A DNA stretch of 64,000 nt, from contig MLAK01000593.1 of the NCBI GenBank assembly GCA_001839685.1, forward strand, positions 246,378 through 310,377, read 5' to 3'. This document shows positions 9,713 to 20,263 of the stretch, in pieces. Each line of letters begins with the position of its first letter. The first letter of the stretch is position 1. This DNA comes from Tritrichomonas foetus (Eukaryota > Parabasalia > Tritrichomonadida > Tritrichomonadidae). Under the pieces are notes generated by a model, which saw only the letters and a program-made list of their open reading frames with translations, made no database searches and had not been told where the DNA came from. The position numbers and the translations under genes are program-made.

Positions 9713-10292
9713 TTATTTTATTCTTATGTTTGTTTTTATAATTAAATAGAGCTTCGTAATTTTTTCTTTTATTTTTCATGAAGAATCTATACATCTGCAT
9801 GATGACCATTCTTGAAAAAGATTTCAACAAGTTTTGTCAATTATTCACGTGAATTTGATTTTTAGCTTAATTTTTGGTCGCAATGCAGAAGGATAAAAGA
9901 ATCTAATAAAAATTTTAAGATTGACTTACCAAAGAGTATTACTCCAACACTTTTCGACTAGTGAGGTGAAATTGAATACTTTCTCTTGTTCAAAGTGACT
10001 TTTCTATACCGAAATGCTTGATGAAATATCATGTAAACTATTCAATTCACCTCACCATATCACCAATATGTTTTCGAAAGCATGCTTCCTTTTCGCAATA
10101 AATTATGTTTTAAGTATCACTCGTATTTTTATCCTGGAGATGAGACCAATGATAGAATAAACAACAATGTTTCTTAATTGATAGCCGAGATACGTTCTTT
10201 ATCGAACCAATGGAGACCGTTTAATTTCACTTTTTAGACTTAAACTTTTTGAATACAAAGCTAATTCAATGAAGAAGTGAAGTTCATTTCCA
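9713..10292. other. Intergenic region with one palindromic repeat element
   Basis: Apart from the hairpin-like repeat at 9792-9892, I see no gene here. The right end carries promoter-like CACTTTTT at 10228-10235 and a pyrimidine-rich run before the XRCC3-like start. Confidence 0.6.
9792..9892 (-). repeat. Palindromic repeat family, copy C
   Basis: About 100 bases bounded by CATCTGCATGATGACCA on the left and TTGGTCGCAATGCAGAAGG on the right, which are imperfect inverted repeats of each other. Read on the minus strand, it aligns along its length with the copies at 24761-24862 and 33665-33765, including the internal CAAATTCAC. It begins 80 bases after the kinase stop codon. Confidence 0.8.
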
Positions 10293-11324
10293 ATGTCGAA
10301 TGAAAACGAAGAATCGATTCTTTCCATTATTGACAGAAAATTAAACCTCGGTCAATATCGAAAAATACTCTTTGATCAAGGAATGTTTAATTCAAATAAA
10401 CTTTTTTCCACGCCCTTATCAGTTTTATCTTATTCCACTCAAGTCCCACTGGATATTTTCGAACAGGTTTTAAGCATTGTTTCTGAAGACACAATTCCAC
10501 AAATCACAGAAATTGAATACTCCGAACCAAGACCGAGATTTAACGATCCAATTTTGGACCAGTCAATAATTTTGCCTGAATCCGGAATCATCGAGCTCTG
10601 TGGCCAGGCAAGCGCTGGAAAATCCAATATTGCCTACCACCTTGCTGTTCAAGAGCGAATTTACGACATGACTCGAAAAGTAGTTTTAATATCAACAGAA
10701 GGAAAAGTACCAACTCAACGTGTTCATCAAATCGCTGAAAGCGCAAATTCACTATTCGGTTCCACAGAGATAATGAACGGTATTTTGATTACGGAAGCAG
10801 ATTCAGTTAAACAATTAAATGATTTAATTCAAAACGATTTAGTATGCCTATTTTTCTCAAATGATCAACCGCCGCCATCAATGGTTATTATCGACAGTAT
10901 AGCAGCACTTTTCAGAATCGAATATGATATCAATTCATCAGCCGAAAGGACGCGCCTGCTTTTCGATATCACAGCAACACTCAAGTGGATCAGCGCAACA
11001 AGTAATACCCTCATTATAGTGACAAACCAGGCAACAGCAAACCTCACTGCATTTTCGACAAATTCGAATGATTGGATTCCATCTCTTGGGTTTTCATGGT
11101 CAAATTGCATAAACGTTCGAATTCGTGTAACAAAGACGCAAATGAAGCATCAGGCTGGTCCCCTTGCTGGACCGGTCAGGACAACCCCCGGCGATGGGGA
11201 AAAAGGCACTGTCCGCTTCCCAGGAGTGGTTCCTGTTCGAACGATGTATGTGGAGATCTCACCAATCAAACAGGATGCCCGTGTTGAACTTTTTATCGAC
11301 AATGCTGGCGTTCATGGCATCTAA
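10293..11324 (+). CDS. RAD51 paralogue, XRCC3/RAD57-like
   Basis: A 343-residue RecA/RAD51-superfamily ATPase. Walker A is GQASAGKS (residues 104-111). The Walker B strand is MVIIDS (197-202), followed directly by IAALFRIE, closely resembling the VVDSVAAPFR segment that marks XRCC3. VLISTEGKVPTQRVHQI matches the XRCC3/RAD57 motif after the first core strand, and IIVTNQATAN matches the conserved L2-region asparagine-glutamine. An N-terminal helical region replaces the RAD51 helix-hairpin-helix. XRCC3-type proteins help RAD51 filaments during homologous recombination and meiosis. A 19-bp minisatellite starts about 30 bases after the stop. Other RAD51 paralogues are less likely. Confidence 0.8.
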   Translation: MSNENEESILSIIDRKLNLGQYRKILFDQGMFNSNKLFSTPLSVLSYSTQVPLDIFEQVLSIVSEDTIPQITEIEYSEPRPRFNDPILDQSIILPESGIIELCGQASAGKSNIAYHLAVQERIYDMTRKVVLISTEGKVPTQRVHQIAESANSLFGSTEIMNGILITEADSVKQLNDLIQNDLVCLFFSNDQPPPSMVIIDSIAALFRIEYDINSSAERTRLLFDITATLKWISATSNTLIIVTNQATANLTAFSTNSNDWIPSLGFSWSNCINVRIRVTKTQMKHQAGPLAGPVRTTPGDGEKGTVRFPGVVPVRTMYVEISPIKQDARVELFIDNAGVHGI

Positions 11325-12028
11325 CTTTTGTATGAATATAAATGTTTACTTTTTTCATTCTTCATTTCTTGTTTCATTCTTCATTTCTTGTTTCATTCTT
11401 CATTTCTTGTTTCTTTCTTCATTTCTTGTTTCTTTCTTCATTTCTTGTTTCTTTCTTCATTTCTTGTTTCTTTCTTCATTTCTTGTTTCTTTCTTCATTT
11501 CTTGTTTCATTCTTCATTTCTTGTTTCATTCTTCATTTCTTGTTTCATTCTTCATTTCTTGTTTCATTCTTCATTTCTTGTTTCATTCTTCATTTCTTGT
11601 TTCTTTCTTCATTTCTTGTTTCTTTCTTCATTTCTTGTTTCTTTCTTTATTAATCTTTCTTCGTATATAAAACAGCACATTTATAGTGATATTAGTTTTC
11701 ATTCATTAATAATTGATACAGTCATTGATCACATTATATAATGTTTACCTTAAATCATTTAACTGATTTTTTACCCTGGTGTTAGTGTAACAAAAGCTCA
11801 TCTTGGGATCATTAATGAACAATGATCCCGTAACTTTCTATTCTCCACAGAAGACATATGCAACGACATATTATAACTGAAATCCATTAGTTCAAAAAAA
11901 GAAAGAAATAGAAATTAAAAGAACTTGATATATAATATATATTTTACATGATAAAAAAAATAAAAAACATAATGAACTCATGTTATCAATTAATATTCAA
12001 AATAATTATGATTATTTCAAACACATAA
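11325..12028. other. Convergent intergenic region
   Basis: Tail-to-tail space between the XRCC3-like gene and the TOR gene. The left half is the 19-bp minisatellite; the rest is plain AT-rich sequence with no gene that I can see. Confidence 0.7.
11353..11648. repeat. 19-bp minisatellite
   Basis: About 15 tandem copies of a 19-base unit, CATTTCTTGTTTCATTCTT, with a common variant in which the second CATT becomes CTTT. Blocks of the two variants alternate, so the array has expanded in segments. Three long pseudo-frames run through it in all plus phases because the unit lacks stops; none is a gene. Confidence 0.95.
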
Positions 12029-15000
12029 TTACCAGAATTGGCACCATCCAATGTAGTGAAGAACGTATCTATATGGATCAGATGCAATTTGAATCAATTT
12101 ATCAACTTGTTCTTCTACATTCAATTCTACTTCATTATCATCATCTTGCTTTGGATCAATGTGTGGATCTTTCCCACTCAGTTTCTCAATAACTCTATCA
12201 AGAATTGCACTTTGTCCTTCAGTATAATGCCCATTATCTTTATTGGCAAAGATTGGTTCATGAACGAAGATTTCCAACTGTGCAATAATTGAGCTTTTGT
12301 TGTCACGTATAACATGCATGATTTTTTCGCAAGTTGATCGAAAAACGCCTTCAACACCAGTGACACCGAATGCATTAATTAACATTCTAGTTAATCGAAA
12401 AGGAACTTTTTCAGGCATTCGATCACGATTTAAGGCGACTTCAAAAGAATCACCAAAATCAATATGTACAACATGACCTGTTTGTCTTTGTATCATAATA
12501 TTAGATGGATGTCGATCACCTAAACCAATAACATAGCCAGCCATTGACATCAACGCAGTCGATAATACAAATGTATCAACGCATTGAAGCCAAGAGACTG
12601 CATCTGGAGTTCTTTCCCAAAAAGTTTCATGAAGTTCCATTGCATTGCACATCGGTGAAACTAAATCCCAAACTTCTGCCTTTTGTAATGCATTTAACAG
12701 ATCAAATCTTTCGAAGGTATATTTTAGAACAATTTCATTTTCAATCCAAACAGGCTTCATATTTGATTTTCGATATTCCATTACAAGTTGATGAAGAGTG
12801 TCAGCACCAGTAACCCACGAAATTAAGCCAGCATTTGGTGCAAATGGAACAATGGCATACTTAGAAATATAAAGGCCTAAATCAGAAGTAAGCTTATTTG
12901 TCATTAATAAAGAATTAATTAAATTAAAGAATTGCATAATTCGTTGATCAAGTCTTAAATCTTCATTTCCTTTAAGTAAAAACTTCCAGCGAGTTCCTTC
13001 ATTATCAAACATATATAATAATCTTGGGTGCTGTTGAGTAGTAAGAATTGGAAGTGTTGGATCTATTCGTTCAATGAGTGGATTATTTCCATTCACCTCA
13101 TACTTACCAGGAATTGCTAATTGAAAGTTTCTATGATTTGCTAAAGCTTCGGAAACAGTAATTAATTCAATTGTTTCCATTTTTTTGAATTTATCTCTGA
13201 CGATTTCATAAAATCGCTTCAATTGCGTCCATAGCGTGTTAAATGAGGCTTCAGTTGGCATAAAATGATTAATAGTATTATTACATGTTGATAATGGCGA
13301 TTCAAGCATCTTTATAAAGGTTCGATCCATTGCACATTTAGGATGCTTTGCTGAAGCGAAAAGTTTCTTCAACATATTTGTACCACTCATATAATCTCTT
13401 CGACTTTCAATAAAAGCTGCATCAAGAAGAGTCATCCATTTTTCGTACCAGGTTACAGCTGATCTTAATAGACCGTCTACTAAAATTTTCGCTTCTTCAG
13501 CAAGCCCGCTATGTTTCATACCGAATTTATTGAATAGTTCGGAGGCAATTGCTGATTTTTCTTTATCCACAGATGCAATAAGCAATTGTAAAGAAAATAC
13601 AAGAGCTTGGAAATGATTTTCACTAAATCTTGCTAAAAGTTCATGAACTACAGCACGAACAGAATCAACAGGATGATTAATTTGACAAACAATTTGTGGT
13701 AAAATCTGATTAATAATTTCAGGACCAAGATTAACAAGTTCATCAGGAATATTTACTTTACCGCCATATCTGAAAAACAATGAAAAAAGTTGACAGAGAT
13801 ACTCCAAATTATTTGTGGTTAAAAGTTGTGTCACTTTTAAGAAACCATGAATAGCTTTATCAATTATATCTATTGAAGCTTCATCTCGATCACCAACTCT
13901 AGATGCAGCATAAGCAAAGCCAGCCCAGTTTCTATAATCATCTGGCATTAATTTACATGCTTTTTCAAAAAGTGATAACGTTTGAACAAGTGATTCCAAA
14001 CTTTCATTCTTTTGATAAAGCTGTGCTCGGAACGAACCTTCAATTCGATAAAATCTACTTCTAACTTTTGGTGTGAAAATTACTTTTTTCCATAATGTTT
14101 CACGATATTTAAAAAGCTTATTTGCATCAATTTCAGTATTAGAATTAATTATAAGTAATTCTGGACAATTGTTGGTAAGGAATGATACATAAACATCTTT
14201 AACACTTGAATAAATTTGTTTAAATTCATTCAAAAACTTTTCTTTTGTTATTTCAGTATCATACAACATATTTAATAAATGTAATGAATTTGTTGCTTCA
14301 CGTTTCTTTTCAAGGGCCCATTGTAATTTATGATAAGCAATTTGAACAGATGGTTCATGAATAGCAGACAACATTCCTCCCCAGAAATTATTTACTAATT
14401 CTAAGCGTCTTTCTTTAGCCATGTCATATTTTCGTTCTTTACCAAGCACCGACATTAATTTTAAGTAGCTTTTCTTATTTTCAATCGGATGAACAGCAAG
14501 ATTTCGAATTTCCACAAGTCGCATCCAACTATATGAATCTCCTGTATGATATTGTAGTCTTCTACGCCAGCGTTTCACGATTTCTTTATTTTTGTTTTCT
14601 TTATATTCAAGTGCTTCTTCAAGTTCTACCATATAATTCGCATATGTCAAGTTTTCATCAGCTTGACTTGCATTTAAAGCAGAATAAACAGAGCAATCTT
14701 TAACAAGCATTTGTAATGACTTATTAATAAATTCTTTTGCTTTTTGAGTTTGATCAGAAGCAACAAAAAAGATTTCTTTAAATAACATTAAATTCAAATC
14801 ATCTGAATCTTCGAATTTATTGACAAAATATGAGACTTTTTGAAGATCATTAATTCTATAAAATGCCCATGCAAACCAAACAGCATTTTCTTTTTTTTCT
14901 TCATTTGTCATTGAATCATATTCATGAACCATTTCTCGAATTGCTTCCCATTGCTCGAGTTTTGCATAACAGCGAATGATTGAAGAAGCATCTGCGCCAT

Positions 15001-18000
15001 TTTTCTTATAAATTTTCAAAGCTGATTCCCAATCACCAAGTTTTTCCCACCAGGTTCCAGCTGTTGGAAGTTTTACAGTTTTGAGGATTCCAGTTGAAGA
15101 TTCAATTCTTCCTAATCTCATATTTAATGTAAGCATGAGTTCAACTGCGTTGTAATCTGTTGGATTTTCTGTAAAATGTCTCACAAGGAAGCGTAATGCC
15201 ATTGCTGGTGATTGACATGCTTTAGCAATAACAAAATTCGAGATATTTAAAGGTGTCCCAGCTCTAACTAAAAGTTCAGCTAGCCTTAAAAATGTAGGAT
15301 TAATTGGATTTTCACCTTCAAAGATTTGTCGAATCATTGTGGAAAATTTTTTCATATCACTTTGGGGAGCAGCTCTCCAACAGCTCAAGAAAGCAATTGG
15401 AAAAACTTCAGACCGGAAAGAAGGAGAATGTTGGACAATTTTATGACATGCACGAATTGCAATCGATGGAGATTCTGCAACAACTGCAGAACAAAGATCT
15501 TCAAGCCATTTTTCAGTATTACTAAATTGAGGAGGCGGGAAATTGGAAAATACTGAAGGAGTAGATGGATTCGAAAGTGGAACATAATCTGGAATTTGAA
15601 TTGATACAGAAATAGGGCGCTTAGACAAAAAAGTTTCAATTGGAACAAAATGATTATTTAAATAATCTCTCAAAGTATTCACAGATGGATTTGAAATGTT
15701 TTCTTCATTGGAAATAAAATCAATAACATCAGGAGAAAGATTACAGTAAACACTTAATGAAAATAAAAGCTGAAATACATATGATCGAATATTAGTTCTC
15801 ATTAATCGAATACAAACACGAGTAATATGAGCACACTCAAAAGATGCATCACCAAGTTGAACAATAGAAATTAAAGCGTCGACAATTAAAGTCATTCGAT
15901 CTGGATCATTAACAGTTAGTAATGCGTTTTCACATGCAGAAACAAACAAATCAATGGGTTGGTTTTGAAAAATTATTGAAGATGCTAAAAATTTCAATAA
16001 AATTTCATTATATTTTGTATCTTCTGGCATTTTATGAAGAACACGAATAGCTGTTTGGAAAAGTGGCTGAACCGATGGAATAAATTCAGTTTTTAAATAA
16101 TAAGATAATACAAAAGCAAGTTTAACAGCCGCAGTATGGTCAATATTAGCCATTATATGTGGAATGATAATATGAACATAAGGTTCTATTTTAGAAGCAG
16201 CGAAATATGAAATTATTTCGAGTTGATTAAACAAAGTATCTTTTTGTAGACCCTTACTGATCATCAGTGACTTGGAAAAAGCGTCAACGATGGTTCCCAA
16301 AAATTTCGAAGCGATATCAGCTTCTTTCACAAAAACTGAAGTAACAACTTCGAAGATAGAGGAATGTGGTTCACTTAATGGTTTTAACAACGCAGTCATT
16401 ATAAAGTCAGTGTAGAATGAAGGAGACTTAAAATCAAATTCAGTGATCGGATCACTTTCTGTAGGTTTTTCAACAAGACTACTTGGAAATGAAGTAACTC
16501 CTAATGTTCCTATTAGTTTTAAGATTTTAATTGAGACTTCTTCAGAAGGATGATTTTTTAAGACAATCATCAGAATTGGCATCAAAAGTGGATGAGTGGT
16601 CGGAATATCTGCTGCCTGTTGGAGTTTAATAACAATTTCAGTAAGTGAATCAATAGCACTAGAAAAGACCCGATCTGATCGTTGTGATGATAGCACATTA
16701 ATAAATATTGGAACGAAATCATTAATGAAAAGTGACAGTTGTGGTGCTAATTTTTTAATTGTTAAGAAAAGATTAGCATCTCGATTATCAATCCATTCTT
16801 GATTTTCAATTTGGAAAATTCTTAACAAATTTGTGCAGCTTTTATCAAAAGGTAATTTATTGGAAATAAGGGCATGCCCATCATGTGACATATCACGATG
16901 AACAACATTATTAATATTTATTTTATCTTTGTTTAAATTATCGTTTTTATTTTCATTTTTATTAAACTGGTTTTTATTTCCATCGAAAATATTCTCAACA
17001 TCATTAGATATATTCAAGAAGTTAAAACAAATTTTGGTCACTTGTGGAATAAAAGCTGGACAAAATGGAATAAAATGCTCAGCAATTAATGACATCAATG
17101 ATGAAATTTTTGCACATTCATAAGGATTAGAAGATGATGCCATCGATAAAATAGAATGTTGAATAAATGAAGAAATTGGTACTATAAATAACATTGGATT
17201 TAAAGGAGCAACTTTTGCAATTAATGGAATTGCATTCCGGCGCACTTTAAAGGAAGGGTCATCCAAAATCTGAGGTAGCATTTCACAATGTGCCAGACGT
17301 GAAGGATATTGAAGTTGTTCAACAGCTGATGCTCTAACATTTTTGGATTCATCAAAAAGTGCCAAAAATAAGAGATCATCCAATGCAGCTTGATTTGAAA
17401 AAAGTGGCAAAACTTCTGTAACCAAAAGTCGAACTTCTTCATCTTGTGAGCGAGTGAAAACATGAACTTGATTAAAGATTTTTTCTTTATTCATAAAAAG
17501 ATGTGAATCAAAAGCCTTTAAAATATGTAATGATAAAACATTTTGACTTTTTGTTGTTTTAGGTCCAATTCCATCTGTATAGCATTTCAGTAATGTAGAT
17601 TTTAATTCATTAAATAATCCCATTCGCATTCTTAATGCTTCAATATATTGTGGTGATGGATCAGCATCCAGGAAAAATGAAGCTGGTACGACAACATCCT
17701 TAAATTCACTAAAAATATTTTGTAAAATAACGAATGCTAATTTTTGCTGTACTCGATATTTGGGTGTTTTAACAATAATTTTTAAGAAATCGAGAATGGA
17801 TTGAACAGGAACTAGTAAAGTATTAAATTGCTTAATAAATTTATTAATTAGTTTAAATAAACGCTGAGAATTTATATATTTCTGACAACAAACTATTAAT
17901 TTGGTAAATAAAGAACGAACAGTATCAGGTGTGAAAAGATGATTTAGTTTTTTGGATATTTTATAAAGCAAATTAAAAGCAGAATAATCTAACATTTCAT

Positions 18001-18790
18001 TTTTCATATAAATCACATCCATTAATGCATTGATAAGAAGTGGGACATCAATAATGTCAGAAAAGCGACGAATTATTGAACCACAAATTAAAACAGGTCC
18101 ATGATTATTTGGATTCAAAACTTTGAAAGACTTCAAGCACTCTTGGAACAATGAATTAACAAATGTTGATTGTGTTGCAATTGGTAAACCACTTAAATGT
18201 GTATCAATAACTTTGGCTGCATTTGTTCGAATGCCTAAATCATCGCCAGTGGCATATTCCCATAAAAGCTGAAATTTGTTTGAAGTGACAGCAAAAACAT
18301 TAGGCAAAATAAAACCACCAGCATTTCGAAGAATCAGCATAGCTGTATAACGTGATGATGGCATTTCTATCCATGATGACGCATACTTTGTGACAATGTC
18401 TCGTAAAAATTCGACATTTTCGGATAATTCTGATGCAAGATATTTAAAAACTAAAGCAGCCGCATGATTTATGGTTCGAGATTTATGCTGCAGCATTTTT
18501 GTGATAAACGGGACGTGCTCCTTAATTTGATCATATGATCGATTGAAATAATGAAGTAAGGAAATAGTCATTAATGCAGTTAGATAGTTATAAAATTTGT
18601 CGGCTCTTCCGAGTTCATGAATTTGATTTTCCCAATTATCGAATATTTGAATGATATCTGATTCGCTGCAAATAAGAAGATAATGACCGAGGGTGCGAAC
18701 ATATTCTTGGCGCGCTTTCTTCCATGATGAAAGCTCATCATTGCCTTCTGTTGGCGAAAAGGAAATATTTGTGGAAGAGATGCGCGCCAT
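12029..18790 (-). CDS. TOR: TOR (target of rapamycin) kinase
   Basis: A 2253-residue PI3K-related kinase. HEAT-like helical repeats occupy roughly residues 1-1150, a FAT domain about 1200-1780, an FRB-like region about 1780-1870, and the kinase domain follows. GLGDRHPSNIM (2089-2099) is the catalytic loop and HIDFGD (2109-2114) holds the metal-binding Asp. The C-terminus YIGWCQFW is the FATC signature of TOR, distinguishing it from ATM, ATR and DNA-PK. TOR controls growth and autophagy in response to nutrients. The protein is somewhat shorter than animal or yeast TOR (about 2470-2550). A low-complexity Asn/Lys insertion lies near residues 610-640. In the FRB, the position equivalent to the rapamycin-contacting serine aligns with Phe1793. 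ATG at 18790 is the only reasonable start. Confidence 0.93.
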   Translation of the reverse strand: MARISSTNISFSPTEGNDELSSWKKARQEYVRTLGHYLLICSESDIIQIFDNWENQIHELGRADKFYNYLTALMTISLLHYFNRSYDQIKEHVPFITKMLQHKSRTINHAAALVFKYLASELSENVEFLRDIVTKYASSWIEMPSSRYTAMLILRNAGGFILPNVFAVTSNKFQLLWEYATGDDLGIRTNAAKVIDTHLSGLPIATQSTFVNSLFQECLKSFKVLNPNNHGPVLICGSIIRRFSDIIDVPLLINALMDVIYMKNEMLDYSAFNLLYKISKKLNHLFTPDTVRSLFTKLIVCCQKYINSQRLFKLINKFIKQFNTLLVPVQSILDFLKIIVKTPKYRVQQKLAFVILQNIFSEFKDVVVPASFFLDADPSPQYIEALRMRMGLFNELKSTLLKCYTDGIGPKTTKSQNVLSLHILKAFDSHLFMNKEKIFNQVHVFTRSQDEEVRLLVTEVLPLFSNQAALDDLLFLALFDESKNVRASAVEQLQYPSRLAHCEMLPQILDDPSFKVRRNAIPLIAKVAPLNPMLFIVPISSFIQHSILSMASSSNPYECAKISSLMSLIAEHFIPFCPAFIPQVTKICFNFLNISNDVENIFDGNKNQFNKNENKNDNLNKDKININNVVHRDMSHDGHALISNKLPFDKSCTNLLRIFQIENQEWIDNRDANLFLTIKKLAPQLSLFINDFVPIFINVLSSQRSDRVFSSAIDSLTEIVIKLQQAADIPTTHPLLMPILMIVLKNHPSEEVSIKILKLIGTLGVTSFPSSLVEKPTESDPITEFDFKSPSFYTDFIMTALLKPLSEPHSSIFEVVTSVFVKEADIASKFLGTIVDAFSKSLMISKGLQKDTLFNQLEIISYFAASKIEPYVHIIIPHIMANIDHTAAVKLAFVLSYYLKTEFIPSVQPLFQTAIRVLHKMPEDTKYNEILLKFLASSIIFQNQPIDLFVSACENALLTVNDPDRMTLIVDALISIVQLGDASFECAHITRVCIRLMRTNIRSYVFQLLFSLSVYCNLSPDVIDFISNEENISNPSVNTLRDYLNNHFVPIETFLSKRPISVSIQIPDYVPLSNPSTPSVFSNFPPPQFSNTEKWLEDLCSAVVAESPSIAIRACHKIVQHSPSFRSEVFPIAFLSCWRAAPQSDMKKFSTMIRQIFEGENPINPTFLRLAELLVRAGTPLNISNFVIAKACQSPAMALRFLVRHFTENPTDYNAVELMLTLNMRLGRIESSTGILKTVKLPTAGTWWEKLGDWESALKIYKKNGADASSIIRCYAKLEQWEAIREMVHEYDSMTNEEKKENAVWFAWAFYRINDLQKVSYFVNKFEDSDDLNLMLFKEIFFVASDQTQKAKEFINKSLQMLVKDCSVYSALNASQADENLTYANYMVELEEALEYKENKNKEIVKRWRRRLQYHTGDSYSWMRLVEIRNLAVHPIENKKSYLKLMSVLGKERKYDMAKERRLELVNNFWGGMLSAIHEPSVQIAYHKLQWALEKKREATNSLHLLNMLYDTEITKEKFLNEFKQIYSSVKDVYVSFLTNNCPELLIINSNTEIDANKLFKYRETLWKKVIFTPKVRSRFYRIEGSFRAQLYQKNESLESLVQTLSLFEKACKLMPDDYRNWAGFAYAASRVGDRDEASIDIIDKAIHGFLKVTQLLTTNNLEYLCQLFSLFFRYGGKVNIPDELVNLGPEIINQILPQIVCQINHPVDSVRAVVHELLARFSENHFQALVFSLQLLIASVDKEKSAIASELFNKFGMKHSGLAEEAKILVDGLLRSAVTWYEKWMTLLDAAFIESRRDYMSGTNMLKKLFASAKHPKCAMDRTFIKMLESPLSTCNNTINHFMPTEASFNTLWTQLKRFYEIVRDKFKKMETIELITVSEALANHRNFQLAIPGKYEVNGNNPLIERIDPTLPILTTQQHPRLLYMFDNEGTRWKFLLKGNEDLRLDQRIMQFFNLINSLLMTNKLTSDLGLYISKYAIVPFAPNAGLISWVTGADTLHQLVMEYRKSNMKPVWIENEIVLKYTFERFDLLNALQKAEVWDLVSPMCNAMELHETFWERTPDAVSWLQCVDTFVLSTALMSMAGYVIGLGDRHPSNIMIQRQTGHVVHIDFGDSFEVALNRDRMPEKVPFRLTRMLINAFGVTGVEGVFRSTCEKIMHVIRDNKSSIIAQLEIFVHEPIFANKDNGHYTEGQSAILDRVIEKLSGKDPHIDPKQDDDNEVELNVEEQVDKLIQIASDPYRYVLHYIGWCQFW

Positions 18791-19651
18791 TCAAATGATG
18801 ATGAGAATTTGACTATGTTTGTCTAGACAAATGACCTATTTTTTACATTTCTTTGAAAAAAGAGATTTTATATAGTATTGAAAAAGTGGAAGCTGTTCAG
18901 GAAATTGATAAGTTTATTTATTTGTTAATTTATTTGGTCAAACACAACCAAATAAGCATTGAAAAAAAGAATAATGTGTCACCAAAAATACGACTAAACT
19001 TATACGTTCATGTATTAGAATAAAATACAAAATTTTAGAGACAAAATATTATTTATCACTTATGAATGATTCAACAACGATTATTCACGACCATTTATTC
19101 AAACAATTAATTTGTGATATTATCCGGCCAAATGTCAGTTGACAATTCCCAATTCGGTGAAGGGTGGTTTCGTTCCAAATCTTCTTACATTACCCATTGC
19201 TGTAAAATAATAGAAGAAAAATAGTAATGGGGAATCAAAAACCGAATGACCATTAATTCACGATAACCGATTGTGAAAATATTTTGTAAACTAAACTTTT
19301 GCAAAAGTGACAGATCAGAAACAATAAAACTATGAGGAGGAAATCACTATTTTTATATGATTCAGAATAAAATACAATCTTCATATTTTTTCGAGTATAG
19401 AAATAATTATGTGACTGTATTGGTTAAGCAATTCAAAGCATTTCGCCATAAGTTCCACTTTTTCAATAATTCACTCCAATTGTTTAATATCACTATTGAA
19501 ATCCAACCCACATTTCTTAAGTTTACAAGTACTCAAAAAAGGAAAGTATCACCATAGAACTATCAAAATATCACAAAAGAATTCTCACATCTAAACGATA
19601 TGTCTAATCTCAATTTTTGAGAGAAAATGTGTCACTTTTTTATTTCGTAAC
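18791..19651. other. Divergent intergenic region between TOR and Rab7
   Basis: An 860-bp spacer carrying two divergent promoters. AAAAAGTG on the plus strand at 18881-18888 lies on the TOR side, and CACTTTTT at 19633-19640 lies 11 nt before the Rab7 ATG. A short conserved-looking peptide frame on the minus strand is listed separately (19135-19197). Confidence 0.6.
19135..19197 (-). CDS. Possible 20-residue micro-ORF or terminal exon
   Basis: An ATG at 19197 opens MGNVRRFGTKPPFTELGIVN followed by TGA. The peptide has balanced composition unlike the surrounding AT-rich noise. On the minus strand, TATTTTACAG immediately precedes the CAATG, which resembles a 3' splice site. The frame is open some 20 residues upstream with a hydrophobic stretch. 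I cannot find an upstream exon with a GTATGT donor, and I do not recognise the peptide. Confidence 0.2.
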   Translation of the reverse strand: MGNVRRFGTKPPFTELGIVN

Positions 19652-20263
19652 ATGGCTTCGCGTGGTCGACAGATGCTCAAGCTCCTCCTTCTTGGAGATG
19701 CTGGTGTTGGAAAGACATCCCTCTTAAACCAATTCGTTAACCGTGAATTCACAGCTCAATATAAAGCTACAATCGGTTCAGATTTCTCATCAAAGCAACT
19801 CGATATCGACGGTAAATTCGTAACATTACAAATTTGGGATACAGCCGGTCAAGAGCGTTTCCAATCCCTCGGCCCAACATTTTATCGTGGAACTGATTGC
19901 TGCATCCTTGTTTACGATGTCACCAAGCCAACATCATTCGAAAACATCAAGAAGTGGCGTAACGAATTTTCAATGCAGCTTGGCCTCTCAAACGCTGATG
20001 ATTTCGCTTTCTTGCTCCTTGGTAACAAATCAGATCTTCCAGAAAAAGCAGTCCAACCATCAGCTGCCCGTGAATTCGCCCAAATGAACGGTGACATGCT
20101 CTTCTTCGAAGTTTCCGCTAAGACAGCCGACAATGTCCAGACATCATTCGAAGCCATCGTCCGCCGTGCTCTTGAGAAGGCGCCAAAGGATGATTTCCAA
20201 ATCCCATCATCTGTTGTTAAGCTCGAGAACCAGCAAGATACAAAGAAAGGCTGTTCATGCTAA
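19652..20263 (+). CDS. Rab7-family small GTPase
   Basis: A 203-residue Rab with P-loop GDAGVGKTS (residues 15-23), switch I YKATIGSDF, WDTAGQERFQSLG (62-74), FYRGTDCCILVYDV, GNKSDL and EVSAKTA, ending GCSC for prenylation. The YKATIGxDF and QSLGxxFYRGxDCC segments are the specific marks of Rab7. Rab7 acts on late endosomes and lysosomes and, with TOR nearby in function, in nutrient-linked membrane traffic. Codon use is richer in C-ending codons (CTC, ATC, TTC) than in neighbouring genes, as in the clathrin gene, suggesting high expression. Promoter-like CACTTTTTTATTTCG lies just before the ATG. All GTPase residues are intact. Confidence 0.95.
   Translation: MASRGRQMLKLLLLGDAGVGKTSLLNQFVNREFTAQYKATIGSDFSSKQLDIDGKFVTLQIWDTAGQERFQSLGPTFYRGTDCCILVYDVTKPTSFENIKKWRNEFSMQLGLSNADDFAFLLLGNKSDLPEKAVQPSAAREFAQMNGDMLFFEVSAKTADNVQTSFEAIVRRALEKAPKDDFQIPSSVVKLENQQDTKKGCSC

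Noticed and set aside
11164..11741. Three long plus-strand frames rich in Phe, Leu and Ser
   Set aside because: They arise because the 19-bp minisatellite has no stop codons in any phase, and the first overlaps the XRCC3-like gene.
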